A stretch of DNA of 64,000 bases from an uncultured Dorea sp. (GTDB lineage: Bacteria > Bacillota > Clostridia > Lachnospirales > Lachnospiraceae), in the NCBI GenBank assembly GCA_910586965.1, contig CAJUMF010000015.1, positions 28,565-92,564 of the forward strand, read 5' to 3'. Positions 18,509 to 27,156 of the stretch are shown piece after piece. Made by a program: the position numbers and the translations under genes. How positions within the stretch are numbered: the stretch's first letter is position 1; each line of letters starts with the position of its first letter. The notes beneath the pieces are model-generated. The model had not been told where the DNA came from. It worked only from the letters and a program-made list of their open reading frames with translations, and ran no database searches.

Positions 18509-21124
18509 ATGGGCGAAAAGATTGTTTTGATTGACGGACACAGCATACTCAACCGGGCATTTTACGGGCTGCCGGACTTGACGAATTCGGAGGGGCTGCA
18601 CACGAATGCCGTTTATGGGTTTTTGAATATTATGTTTAAGATATTAGAGGAGGAGCGGCCGGAGTACCTGGCGGTTGCTTTTGATGTCCATGCGCCTACG
18701 TTCCGCCATGAGATGTACAAGGAGTACAAGGGTACGAGAAAGCCTATGGCGGAGGAGCTAAGGGAGCAGGTTCCGGTGATTAAGGAAGTGCTTAAGGCGA
18801 TGGGGATTAAGACCATCGAGCAGGCAGGGCTTGAGGCGGACGACCTTTTAGGGACGCTGTCGGCCCGCGGCGAGGCTGCCGGCATGGAGGTGTCGGTCAT
18901 CTCCGGCGACAGGGATCTTCTGCAGCTTGCGACGGAGCATGTGAAGATTCGGATTCCGAAGACGAAACAGGGGCGCACGGAGGTAGAGGATTACTATGCC
19001 GCGGACGTGAAGGAGCGGTACCAGGTGACGCCTTTGGAGTTTATTGATTTGAAGGCGCTTATGGGGGATGCCTCAGACAATATTCCGGGGGTTCCGAGCA
19101 TCGGTGAGAAGACGGCGACGAAGATTATCGCGGAGTATCATTCTATTGAGAATGCTTATGAACATGCGGACGAGGTGAAACCGCCCAGGGCGTCCAAGGC
19201 TCTTAAGGAGCACTGGAATCTGGCGGTGATGAGCAAAGAGCTGGCGACCATTGCCTGCGGCGCGGATTTTGCCTTTGATTTTTCGGAGGCACGGCTTGGG
19301 AATATCTATACGGAGGAGGCTTACGGGTATTTCCAGAGGCTGCAGTTTAAAAATCTTCTGAGCCGCTTTGAGGTGTCGGCTCCGGCGAATTCCGTGGAAG
19401 ATTTCTTTCGGGTGATTGAGGATAAAGCTGCGGCGGCGGAGGTTTTCTTAAGGGCTAAGGGAGCGGGCTGCGTCGGGGCGTGTATTTTTAAGGATACGGA
19501 AAATGTGCTGCCGTTGTTTGCCGGGAGCGCTGATATCGGCGGAATCGGCATCTGCTTTTCGAAGGAGGATATTTTCTGCATCCGGTGCGGGGGAGACATC
19601 GGGAAGGAGTGGCTTTTGAGGGAGCTTTCGGAGGCGGCGGCACAGGCGGAGCGGTTCTCGGTGTTTGACCTTAAGGCATGTCTTCCGTATGTTGAGATTA
19701 GGAGGCGGGAGCGCTGTTTTGACGTCCTTGTGGCGGCGTATCTTTTGAACCCGTTGAGCAGCGGGTATACGTTCGGGGATGTGGCGAGGGAGCAGCTTGG
19801 CCTTATGATAGAAGAAAAGTCCGGGCAGGAGGTGAAAGCCTGCTATGAGGCATATACGGTGTTTGCGGCGGCAGAGCGGCTCTCGGAAGGGCTTGCGGCG
19901 GCAGGCATGGATAAGCTGTTCTCGGAGATTGAGATGCCCCTTGTGTTTACCCTCTATGAGATGGAGGCAAACGGGGTCAAGGTGAAGGCGGAGGCTCTTA
20001 AGGCTTACGGGGACCAGCTTGCTGGGAGGATATCGGAGCTTGAGAGGGAAATCTGCGAGGACGCGGGGGAGCCCTTTAATATCAATTCCCCCAAGCAGCT
20101 CGGGGTCATCCTTTTTGACAAAATGGGAATCAAGGGCGGAAAGAAGACGAAGACGGGGTATTCGACGGCGGCGGACGTGCTGGAAAAGCTTGCGCCGGAT
20201 TACCCGATCATTGATAAGATACTGGAGTACCGGCAGCTTACGAAGTTGAAGTCCACCTATGCGGACGGTCTTTCGAACTTTATCGGGGAGGATGGGAGGA
20301 TCCACGGGAAGTTTAACCAGACGGTGACTGCAACGGGCAGAATCAGCAGCACGGAGCCGAACCTTCAGAATATCCCCATACGCATGGAGCTTGGGCGGCT
20401 CATCCGGAAGGTATTTGTGCCGGAGGAGGGGTATGTGTTCGTGGATGCGGACTATTCCCAGATTGAACTTCGGGTGCTGGCGCATTGCTCCGGGGATGAA
20501 AAGCTCATTGCAGCCTACAGGGAAGAGGCGGATATCCACAGGATTACGGCATCTCAGGTGTTCCATGTGCCTTTTGAGAAAGTGACGGCTGAGCAGCGGC
20601 GAAATGCCAAGGCGGTGAATTTCGGCATCGTGTACGGCATCAGCTCTTTCGGGCTGAGCCGGGACCTGAGCATTTCCAAGAAAGAGGCGGCGCAGTATAT
20701 TGAAGATTATTTCCATACTTACCCGGGCATCAAGGCATTCCTTGACGGGGCGGTGAAGGATGCGAAGGAGAAGGGGTATGCGGCGACGCTTTTCGGGCGG
20801 CGGCGGCCTGTGCCGGAGCTTTCTTCCAGCAACTTCATGCAGCGCTCCTTCGGGGAGAGGGTTGCCATGAATTCCCCGATACAGGGAGCGGCGGCGGATA
20901 TTATGAAGATTGCCATGATTGGCGTGGAGCGGCGGCTTAAAGATAAGGGAATGCGCTCGAGGCTTGTCCTGCAGGTGCATGACGAACTTCTTATAGAGGC
21001 GTGGGAGCCGGAGCTTGAGGCGGTAAAAGAGCTGCTCAAGGAGGAGATGGAGCAGGCGGCAAACCTGAAGGTGCCGCTTGTGGTTGATATGCATACGGGC
21101 GCGGACTGGTATGAGGCAAAGTGA
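18509..21124 (+). CDS. polA: DNA polymerase I
   Basis: Replication and repair polymerase (871 aa, normal length). The N-terminal 5'-3' exonuclease (about 1-290) has LIDGHSILNRAFY and the acidic GLEADDLLGT and SGDRDLLQL sites. The middle region (about 300-480) is a 3'-5' exonuclease fold without the clear DxE motif, so proofreading is probably lost as in many Firmicutes. The polymerase domain has motif A DYSQIELRVLAH, motif B RRNAKAVNFGIVYG and motif C QVHDELLIE. It heads a polA-coaE order common in Clostridia. The long open frame on the opposite strand is a codon-bias shadow. Confidence 0.97.
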   Translation: MGEKIVLIDGHSILNRAFYGLPDLTNSEGLHTNAVYGFLNIMFKILEEERPEYLAVAFDVHAPTFRHEMYKEYKGTRKPMAEELREQVPVIKEVLKAMGIKTIEQAGLEADDLLGTLSARGEAAGMEVSVISGDRDLLQLATEHVKIRIPKTKQGRTEVEDYYAADVKERYQVTPLEFIDLKALMGDASDNIPGVPSIGEKTATKIIAEYHSIENAYEHADEVKPPRASKALKEHWNLAVMSKELATIACGADFAFDFSEARLGNIYTEEAYGYFQRLQFKNLLSRFEVSAPANSVEDFFRVIEDKAAAAEVFLRAKGAGCVGACIFKDTENVLPLFAGSADIGGIGICFSKEDIFCIRCGGDIGKEWLLRELSEAAAQAERFSVFDLKACLPYVEIRRRERCFDVLVAAYLLNPLSSGYTFGDVAREQLGLMIEEKSGQEVKACYEAYTVFAAAERLSEGLAAAGMDKLFSEIEMPLVFTLYEMEANGVKVKAEALKAYGDQLAGRISELEREICEDAGEPFNINSPKQLGVILFDKMGIKGGKKTKTGYSTAADVLEKLAPDYPIIDKILEYRQLTKLKSTYADGLSNFIGEDGRIHGKFNQTVTATGRISSTEPNLQNIPIRMELGRLIRKVFVPEEGYVFVDADYSQIELRVLAHCSGDEKLIAAYREEADIHRITASQVFHVPFEKVTAEQRRNAKAVNFGIVYGISSFGLSRDLSISKKEAAQYIEDYFHTYPGIKAFLDGAVKDAKEKGYAATLFGRRRPVPELSSSNFMQRSFGERVAMNSPIQGAAADIMKIAMIGVERRLKDKGMRSRLVLQVHDELLIEAWEPELEAVKELLKEEMEQAANLKVPLVVDMHTGADWYEAK

Positions 21125-21178
21125 CGGGAGAGGGAACACGTTAACAGGGAACCGGAAGATGTCAGGAGGAGATAAAGC

Positions 21179-21769
21179 ATGAAAGTGATTGGAATTACCG
21201 GAGGAGTAGGCGCGGGGAAGACGCAGGTCCTGGAGTATCTGAACAATAAGTACGGGGCATCCATCTGCCAGACGGACAAGGTCGCGAAAAAGATGCAGAA
21301 GAAAGGCGGGGAGTGCTTTGACGCCATTGTGGAGCATTTCGGGGAGACAATCCTCAATGAAAAGGGCGAGCTTGACAGGGACCGCCTTGCCGGGATTATC
21401 TTCAATGACCCTGAGGAGCGTGAGGCGATCAATGCCATCGTCCACCCGGCGGTGAAGGATGAGATACGAAGGAAGATTGCCCATGAGGAGCGCAAGCATA
21501 CGAATGTGTTCATCGTGGAGTCGGCTCTTCTCATAGAGGATAATTACGATGAGTTCTGCGATGAGTTGTGGTATATCTATGTGAAGGATGAGACAAGGAA
21601 GAAACGGCTTGTCTTTTCCAGAGGGTATGACGCAAAGAAGGTTGACGATATTATCGCCTCGCAGCCGTCGAAGGACATTTATTTTAAGCACTGCGACAGG
21701 GTGATTGATAATAACGGCGTGTTTGCGGAGACGATGGAGCAGCTTGACTGCGCCATCAAGGATCTGTAA
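21179..21769 (+). CDS. coaE: Dephospho-CoA kinase
   Basis: Last enzyme of coenzyme A synthesis (196 aa): phosphorylates dephospho-CoA at the 3' hydroxyl of its ribose. The P-loop is GITGGVGAGKTQVL (the usual S in GSGKS/T is A here, which the P-loop tolerates). QTDKVAKKM is the conserved Asp region, and NAIVHPAVKDEI is the typical CoaE signature. AGGAGG precedes the ATG. It lies 54 bases after polA. Confidence 0.94.
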   Translation: MKVIGITGGVGAGKTQVLEYLNNKYGASICQTDKVAKKMQKKGGECFDAIVEHFGETILNEKGELDRDRLAGIIFNDPEEREAINAIVHPAVKDEIRRKIAHEERKHTNVFIVESALLIEDNYDEFCDELWYIYVKDETRKKRLVFSRGYDAKKVDDIIASQPSKDIYFKHCDRVIDNNGVFAETMEQLDCAIKDL

Positions 21770-21831
21770 GCCGGTAAGGTACGGACAGGAAGGTCTGGGC
21801 CGGAAAAGTTTGGGATGGGCAGGTTACATAG

Positions 21832-22629
21832 ATGAGATTATGCAGCATAGCCAGCGGGAGCAGCGGGAACTGTATCTATATCGGGGATGGGAAGAGCCAT
21901 CTCCTGATAGACACTGGCATCAGTAAAAAGAGGGTGGAAGAGGGGCTTAGGAAACTGGACGTCAAGGGGGAAGAGCTTGACGGGATTTTCGTGACCCATG
22001 AACATATCGACCATATACAGGGGCTTGGGGTGTTCTGCCGGAAGTATAAGACTCCGGTCTACGCTACGAGAGGAACTATTGAAGGGATTAAAAAATGCAG
22101 CTCTATCGGAAAGCTGCCGGAGGGAATCCTGCATGAAATCGAGGTTGACCATGCGGTGGAGCTTGGGAGCATTACAGTGCATCCTTTTGCCATTTCCCAT
22201 GATGCCAATGAGCCTTGTGGATACCGGGCGCAGAGCGGCGGGAAAGCGGTGGCGGTGGCGACGGACCTTGGAACTTATGACGCGTATACGGTGGAGAATC
22301 TTAAGGCTTTGGATGCGGTGGTGTTAGAGGCGAACCATGATATCCATATGCTGGAGGTGGGGCCTTACCCTTATCCTTTGAAACGCAGGGTCATGGGAGA
22401 GAAAGGCCATCTGTCAAATGAGTTGTCAGGACGGCTCCTTTGTGATATACTTCATGACGGGTTGAAAAGCGTGATGCTCGGACACCTGAGCAAGGAGAAT
22501 AATTATGCCGAGCTTGCCTATGAGACGGTCAAGCTGGAGATAAGCCTCGGAGACAATCCGTACCGGGGGGAGGACATCCCTATCACGGTGGCGAAGAGGG
22601 ATGAGGTTTCGGGAGTCATTGAGCTGTGA
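21832..22629 (+). CDS. MBL-fold metallo-hydrolase (YycJ/WalJ-like)
   Basis: Metallo-beta-lactamase fold hydrolase (265 aa). The metal motif is THEHIDHIQG (HxHxDH), with further ligands in FAISHDANEPCGY and VATDLGTYD and the terminal His in LGHLSKENN. The N-terminal SIASGSSGNCIYIGD is diagnostic of the YycJ group, which is linked to DNA repair or cell-wall coordination. The ribosome site is weak. It lies 62 bases after coaE and probably belongs to the same transcript. The exact reaction is not established. Confidence 0.88.
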   Translation: MRLCSIASGSSGNCIYIGDGKSHLLIDTGISKKRVEEGLRKLDVKGEELDGIFVTHEHIDHIQGLGVFCRKYKTPVYATRGTIEGIKKCSSIGKLPEGILHEIEVDHAVELGSITVHPFAISHDANEPCGYRAQSGGKAVAVATDLGTYDAYTVENLKALDAVVLEANHDIHMLEVGPYPYPLKRRVMGEKGHLSNELSGRLLCDILHDGLKSVMLGHLSKENNYAELAYETVKLEISLGDNPYRGEDIPITVAKRDEVSGVIEL

Positions 22630-22727
22630 CGGCGGCCGGGCCCGGGCGTTTTCAAGGCCGAAGGAGCATAGATTGAAAAGCGCTCTGCGGCATTATAATG
22701 TGAAAGAAAATAAGTGAGGTAAAATGA

Positions 22728-23585
22728 ATGGGAAAAATAGCGATCATGACGGACAGTAACAGCGGGATTACCCAGCGCCAGGCGAAGGTGATGGGGATAT
22801 ATGTGCTGCCGATGCCGTTTTTTATCAACGGGGATATGTATTTTGAGGATATTACGCTGACGCAGGAGGAGTTTTACCAGAAACTTGCGGAGGATGCGGA
22901 TATCTCTACTTCCCAGCCGTCGCCGGCGGATGTGACGGAGCTGTGGGACGATGTGCTCAAGGAATATGATGAGATTATCCATATCCCCATGTCCAGCGGG
23001 CTCAGCAGTTCCTGCGAGACAGCCCTTGCCCTGGCGCAGGACTATGAGGGAAGGGTGCATGTGGTGGACAACCAGCGGATTTCCATTACACAGCGGCAGT
23101 CTGTCCTTGACGCCCTTGAGATGGCGAAGAAGGGGATGGGCGCGAAGGAGATTGTGGATGTCCTGATGGCGGAAAAGCTGGAGGCCAGCATCTACATCAC
23201 GGTGGATACGCTGAAATATTTAAAGAAGGGCGGACGTGTGACGGCAGCGGGCGCGGCGCTCGGAACGGTGCTCAACATCAAGCCGGTGCTGCAGATCCAG
23301 GGGGATAAGCTGGATGCTTTCGCCAAGGTGAGAGGCTTTAAGGCGGCGAAAAAGAAGATGCTTGATGCTATGGAGAAGGATATCAATGTCCGTTTTGCGG
23401 GAAAGAAGTTGCACCTCCAGGCGGCATACACTTGCCCGGCAGAGGAGGCTGAGGAGTGGAGGAAAGAGATTATGGCAAGGTTCCCGGGATATGACATCTA
23501 TATGGACCCGCTTTCTCTGAGCGTTTCCTGCCATATCGGGCCTGGTTCTATGGCGATTGCTTGCTGCAAGGAGATTGAAGTGTAA
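22728..23585 (+). CDS. DegV-family fatty-acid-binding protein
   Basis: Cytosolic lipid carrier (285 aa) of the DegV/FakB family, which binds fatty acids for phosphorylation by the FakA kinase. It starts with IMTDSNSGITQRQA and contains SQPSPADVTELWDD, HIPMSSGLSSSCETA, VVDNQRISITQRQ and LKYLKKGGRV, all family landmarks. The ATG at 22728 is used; an overlapping ATG at 22724 is out of frame. No FakA gene is near. A strong hairpin follows. Confidence 0.92.
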   Translation: MGKIAIMTDSNSGITQRQAKVMGIYVLPMPFFINGDMYFEDITLTQEEFYQKLAEDADISTSQPSPADVTELWDDVLKEYDEIIHIPMSSGLSSSCETALALAQDYEGRVHVVDNQRISITQRQSVLDALEMAKKGMGAKEIVDVLMAEKLEASIYITVDTLKYLKKGGRVTAAGAALGTVLNIKPVLQIQGDKLDAFAKVRGFKAAKKKMLDAMEKDINVRFAGKKLHLQAAYTCPAEEAEEWRKEIMARFPGYDIYMDPLSLSVSCHIGPGSMAIACCKEIEV

Positions 23586-23617
23586 GAAAATATAAGCTGA
23601 AAGAGAATTTGGAGGAT

Positions 23618-23670
23618 AAAAATCCCCTGTCCGGCTGCCGCGGATGTGCGGCGGCTGACAGGGGATTTTT
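23618..23670. terminator. Bidirectional terminator between degV-type and EFR1 genes
   Basis: AAAAATCCCCTGTC (23618-23631) pairs perfectly with GACAGGGGATTTTT (23657-23670), with an inner GCCGC/GCGGC stem. It serves both converging genes; the EFR1 stop codon lies at its edge. Confidence 0.85.
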
Positions 23671-24434
23671 TATGCGGGAAGAAAGAATTCGTTGGGTTTT
23701 CTTTCGCTGCATGCTTTTCTTAATTTTAAATCTGCGGCTTTTAAGACGGCTGCATTTACCCGGCGCGCTTTTGCGGGGCAGACTTTCACGCACCGCATAC
23801 AGGAGATGCAGGTGCTTTTGTCGCAGACCTGCGGGCGGCTTGGCGGAATGGCTTTTACGGGGCATTTTTCGGCGCACAGCCCGCATCCGGTGCATCCTCT
23901 GCCCGCCGACGGGGTGATGGGCAGGGTGGCGTAGGGGCGGTAGGGGCGGTTCCCGGGAAGGGTTACGGATAAGGGTTTCGGGAAGTCTCTATGCAAGATG
24001 TCCCGGCATTTCAGGGAGAATTGTTTCAGCTCTTCGGTGTCTTTTTCGTCCGGACGTCCTGCGCCGTATTTGGGAAGGATGGAGTGCCTTGCGACAGCCG
24101 CCGCCCCGCCGCAGCAGAAAAGGCCTGCGGACTTTGCGGCATCCTCAAGCTCTGCGAGGGTGTCTTCGAAGGCGCGGTTTCCGTAGACTGTGACAAGGAA
24201 TGCTTTTGCATTATTTCCGCGGATGTGTTCAAACTTTGGGATGAGGACTTGGGGAACGCGGCCGCCAAAGCTAGGAACGGCGATGATGCAGGCATCTGCA
24301 TTGTCCAGGGTGACGGGGGCGTCCAGTTCGTCTAAGGGTATGAATGTTTTTTCACAGTCCCAGACGGAGCACAGGATGTCTAAGACGTGTTTCGTGCCGC
24401 CGGTGGGGCTATAGTAGAATGCGTAAAGTTTCAT
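23670..24434 (-). CDS. EFR1-type flavodoxin/ferredoxin fusion protein
   Basis: Redox protein (254 aa) with an N-terminal flavodoxin-like domain (FYYSPTGGTKHVLD phosphate loop) and two C-terminal 4Fe-4S clusters: CTGCGLCAEKCP and CISCMRCVKVCP, each with the CxxCxxCxxxCP spacing. This fusion is known as EFR1 in anaerobes and passes electrons to unknown acceptors. AGGAGG-like AAGGAGGAACC precedes the ATG. It is alone on the minus strand. Confidence 0.9.
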   Translation of the reverse strand: MKLYAFYYSPTGGTKHVLDILCSVWDCEKTFIPLDELDAPVTLDNADACIIAVPSFGGRVPQVLIPKFEHIRGNNAKAFLVTVYGNRAFEDTLAELEDAAKSAGLFCCGGAAAVARHSILPKYGAGRPDEKDTEELKQFSLKCRDILHRDFPKPLSVTLPGNRPYRPYATLPITPSAGRGCTGCGLCAEKCPVKAIPPSRPQVCDKSTCISCMRCVKVCPAKARRVNAAVLKAADLKLRKACSERKPNEFFLPA

Positions 24435-24692
24435 GGGGGTTCCTCCTTAAGTGTAGTATTGATTGGAAAATATGTGCGGTGAAAGACAGGCGTGGCAAAT
24501 CAGGTAGTATCATCATAATCTTGGGGAGGGTGAAAATCAAGAGGTTTTCGATTTATAGGTGAAGTTTTAAAGAATAGATATTAATTTAGACATGTGGAGG
24601 TGTTTTGACTGGACAATCTAACCACTGTGCAGATATTGATATCTGTGTTTAGAGATAAAGGAAAATGGGGAAAAAGCAATACTAAAAATGGA
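24435..24692. other. AT-rich intergenic stretch
   Basis: No gene is supported here. It contains an isolated 16-base palindrome-like CAGATAT-tg-ATATCTG near 24640 and low-complexity A-rich sequence. The region leads into the promoter of the Rpn pseudogene. Confidence 0.5.
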
Positions 24693-24721
24693 TTGTCAGA
24701 GGGGGGATATTTTTGTATAAT
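24693..24721 (+). promoter_or_regulatory. Promoter of the Rpn-family pseudogene
   Basis: TTGTCA (24693-24698), 17-base spacer, perfect TATAAT (24716-24721), 50 bases before the GTG that begins the broken gene. Confidence 0.55.
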
Positions 24722-24770
24722 TAAACTAAAGAAGGCTGAGAGATTGATTTTAAGAAACTGAGGTATTAAA

Positions 24771-25209
24771 GTGCAGGATAAAACGAAACAAATTACAGAA
24801 AATCAGGATGTCATGATAAAGCGTACGGTAAAAAACAGTGTGTTTTTGGATCTTTTTCAAGATAAAAGTTATTTGCTTTTGCCAGGTGTATAATGAGCAA
24901 ATGAAAATGTATGGAATGACAAAACAGACGGTTACAGAAACAATTCGTATCTGCAAGAATAGAAATGTATTAAAAGAGTACTTAGAAAGCAGGGAAAAGG
25001 AGGTTGTAACGATTATGATGAGTTTATTTGATGAAGAACAGATTATGAGGTCTTATATTAAAAGTGAGCGGCATGATATGGCGAGAGAAACCGCGGCACG
25101 GATGATTAAAGATGGAGAGATGCCTCTTGAAAAAATTGCCCGTTACGTGCCTGCATTATCGATGAATGAATTGAAAGAAATTGAATCAGAAATTATGCAA
25201 ATGGCGTAA
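24771..25209 (+). pseudogene. Rpn-family recombination-promoting nuclease, internally deleted
   Basis: The start of a GTG frame (24771 on) encodes an N-terminus of the Rpn/PD-(D/E)XK transposase-like family, KNSVFLDLFQDKSYLLL. It then stops (TAA near 24890). Another frame immediately takes over with the distal part of the same family: VYNEQMKMYG, ETIRICKNRNVLKEYLESREKEV and the terminal RETAARMIKDGEMPLEKIARYVPALS. Full-length members are roughly 300 aa, so well over 100 codons, including the catalytic core, have been lost at the joint near 24880. A second remnant of the family lies at 41944-42276. Confidence 0.75.
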
Positions 25210-25263
25210 ATGATATAGAAACAGTCACATAGAAGAAATGTGATTCTGAAAAGGAGAAAGCAT

Positions 25264-25863
25264 ATGGAGCCAAACAGACAGGACGCGGAACTTGCGCTTA
25301 AAAGGGCGGCCGCCTCGAACCCGGGGGCGTGGGAAGACCATTCGCGCTATGTGGCGGCGGCGTGTGAGAAGATTGCGGCGCGCTGTGAGGGGATGTCTTC
25401 CGAGAGAGCTTATATATTGGGGCTTTTGCATGATATCGGGCGCTACGCCGGGGTCACTTCGGAGAGGCATTTGATTGACGGCTACCGCTACTGCATGGAG
25501 CGGGGATGGGAGAAGGCGGCGCAGATTTGCATCTCCCACGCATTTATGATACAGGATATAAAGACGTCCATCGGAACTTTCGACGTGAGCCGTGAGGATT
25601 ACCTTTTTATGGAAAAATTTGTTGCGGATGCGGTCTATGACGATTATGACCGTCTGGTGCAGCTCTGTGATTCGCTGGCATTGCCCACGGGATTCTGCAT
25701 ATTGGAAAAACGGTTTGTGGATGTGACGCTTCGGTATGGGGTGCATCCCGCAACCATTGACCGGTGGAAAAAGACGATTGAGATTAAAGAGGCGTTTGAG
25801 AAGAAGATTGGATGCATGGTGTATGAGCTGCTGCCGGGGGTTGCGGAAAACAGTTTTCGGTAG
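25264..25863 (+). CDS. HD-domain phosphohydrolase-like protein
   Basis: Small cytosolic HD-fold protein (199 aa). The metal-binding His is in HSRYVAAACEKIA, the HD pair in LLHDIGRYAG (about residues 56-57), and the last Asp in LVQLCDSLALP. Relatives hydrolyse phosphate bonds in nucleotides or small metabolites; the substrate is not known. I chose ATG 25264 because AAAGGAG sits 8 bases before it; the ATG at 25240 has no site. It stands alone, ending directly against the converging MerR gene. Confidence 0.85.
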   Translation: MEPNRQDAELALKRAAASNPGAWEDHSRYVAAACEKIAARCEGMSSERAYILGLLHDIGRYAGVTSERHLIDGYRYCMERGWEKAAQICISHAFMIQDIKTSIGTFDVSREDYLFMEKFVADAVYDDYDRLVQLCDSLALPTGFCILEKRFVDVTLRYGVHPATIDRWKKTIEIKEAFEKKIGCMVYELLPGVAENSFR

Positions 25864-26250
25864 CTATTTCCCCGCGCGCGCAATCTCTTCCCGGTAATAC
25901 GAAATCTTCTGTTCCAGTTTCCTGCGGTGCTCCAGCATCTCAAGAATTTGCTCTTCAAGCGCCTCATGGTGCGCTTTCAGCATCTCCATCCGCTCTGTTA
26001 AGGTGGCGTCGCCGGCCCGGCGCAGCCTGGCGTACCGTTTGATTTCTTTAATGGGCATCCCCGTGTCTTTCAGCCGCTGTATAAATTCTACCCAGGCAAG
26101 GTCCTGCTCCGAATAACGGCGGCGGTTGCCGGAATCCCGCGCCGGCGTGATAAGCTGTTCTTTTTCGTAGTAGCGCAGAGTGTGGATGCTTAGGCCTGTC
26201 AGTTTTGAAAATTCCCCGATGGAGTATTCTGTTTCAGCATATTTGTTCAA
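25864..26250 (-). CDS. MerR-family transcriptional regulator
   Basis: Effector-responsive regulator (128 aa). The winged HTH is at the N-terminus (YSIGEFSKLTGLSIHTLRYYEKEQLI), followed by GNRRRYSEQDLAWVEFIQRLKDTGMP and a long antiparallel coiled-coil (about 75-120). The short C-terminus has no cysteine cluster, so it is not a metal sensor of the classical kind. It is divergent from the SDR gene, whose promoter carries an ideal MerR operator (26269-26299). It almost certainly controls that gene and perhaps itself. Confidence 0.92.
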   Translation of the reverse strand: MNKYAETEYSIGEFSKLTGLSIHTLRYYEKEQLITPARDSGNRRRYSEQDLAWVEFIQRLKDTGMPIKEIKRYARLRRAGDATLTERMEMLKAHHEALEEQILEMLEHRRKLEQKISYYREEIARAGK

Positions 26251-26268
26251 AAAATCACTTCCTGTCTC

Positions 26269-26299
26269 TTGACATAGAGTTTACTCTACATAGTATCCT
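26269..26299 (+). promoter_or_regulatory. MerR-type promoter and operator for the SDR gene
   Basis: TTGACA (26269-26274) and TATCCT (26294-26299) are 19 bases apart, 2 more than optimal, with the perfect dyad TAGAGT-TT-ACTCTA (26275-26288) inside the spacer. Over-long spacing plus a central palindrome is the defining design of promoters that MerR proteins untwist to activate. Confidence 0.85.
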
Positions 26300-26363
26300 G
26301 AGGTGACAAGGGCATTTCCCTTGAGAATAAGCTGATTATATCAGGAAACAGGAGGTTTTGCAA

Positions 26364-27152
26364 ATGATGGGAAACAAAGGGAGCTATACGGTCATCACGG
26401 GGGCAAGTTCAGGGCTTGGGTACGAGGCAGCGAAAGCATTTGCGGGGCGGGGGAGCAATCTCATCCTTGCCGCCCGGAGGAAGGACAGGATGGAAGATTT
26501 AAGGCGGGAGATTCTGGAAGAGCATCCGGCTCTTGATGTGGCGGTGAAGGTGGTAGACTTGTCCGTTCCGGAAAATGTCGTTCACTTTTACGAAGATGTG
26601 AAAGGGTATCCTCTGGGGACCTGGGTGAACAGCGCCGGGTTTGGAAACTACGGCAGTGTGGGGAGTGAAAAGCCGGGGAAACTTGGCAGGATGCTGCGCC
26701 TTAACGTGGAAGCGCTGGCAATCCTGTCATCTTTATTTGTCCGTGATTTTAAAAATGTGTGCGGGGCGCAGCTTATCAATGTATCTTCCTGCGGCGGTTA
26801 TACGGTGGTGCCGGATGCCGTGGCTTACTGCGGAACGAAATTCTTTGTCAGTGCATTTACGGAAGGGCTGGACTTGGAGCTTAAAAAAGAGGGAGCGAAG
26901 ATGCGGGCAAAGGTGTTCGCGCCCGCTGCCACCCGGACAGAGTTCGGGAAGGCGGCGAATGACGTCCGGGAGTATGATTACGACAGGATGTTTGGAAAGT
27001 ATCATACAGCCGCACAGGCCGCGGCGCTCCTGCTTGAGCTGTATGACAGTGAAAAGACGGTGGGGCTGGTGGACAGGGAAGACTTTTCGTTTATCCTCTG
27101 TGAGCCGCGGTTTCCGTATGCGGGAGAATCGCGGTGTAATCAAAAAAAGTAA
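26364..27152 (+). CDS. Short-chain dehydrogenase/reductase
   Basis: NAD(P)-dependent SDR (262 aa). The cofactor motif is TGASSGLGYEAA, the dinucleotide-discriminating region LAARRKDR suggests NADPH, and the catalytic Ser-Tyr-Lys set is in NVSSCGGY and AYCGTKF. NSAGFGNYG supplies the structural NAG-like motif. AGGAGG precedes the ATG at 26364. The gene is controlled by the divergent MerR regulator through its 19-base-spacer promoter, suggesting a role in handling a small reactive or toxic carbonyl compound; the substrate is inferred only. Confidence 0.9.
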   Translation: MMGNKGSYTVITGASSGLGYEAAKAFAGRGSNLILAARRKDRMEDLRREILEEHPALDVAVKVVDLSVPENVVHFYEDVKGYPLGTWVNSAGFGNYGSVGSEKPGKLGRMLRLNVEALAILSSLFVRDFKNVCGAQLINVSSCGGYTVVPDAVAYCGTKFFVSAFTEGLDLELKKEGAKMRAKVFAPAATRTEFGKAANDVREYDYDRMFGKYHTAAQAAALLLELYDSEKTVGLVDREDFSFILCEPRFPYAGESRCNQKK

Positions 27153-27156
27153 CTTT

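Noticed and set aside
19448..21691. 747-codon open frame on the minus strand
   Set aside because: It is antisense to polA and coaE, whose motifs are complete. The translation is low-complexity, rich in Arg, Leu and His, with no domain: a shadow of GC-rich third positions.
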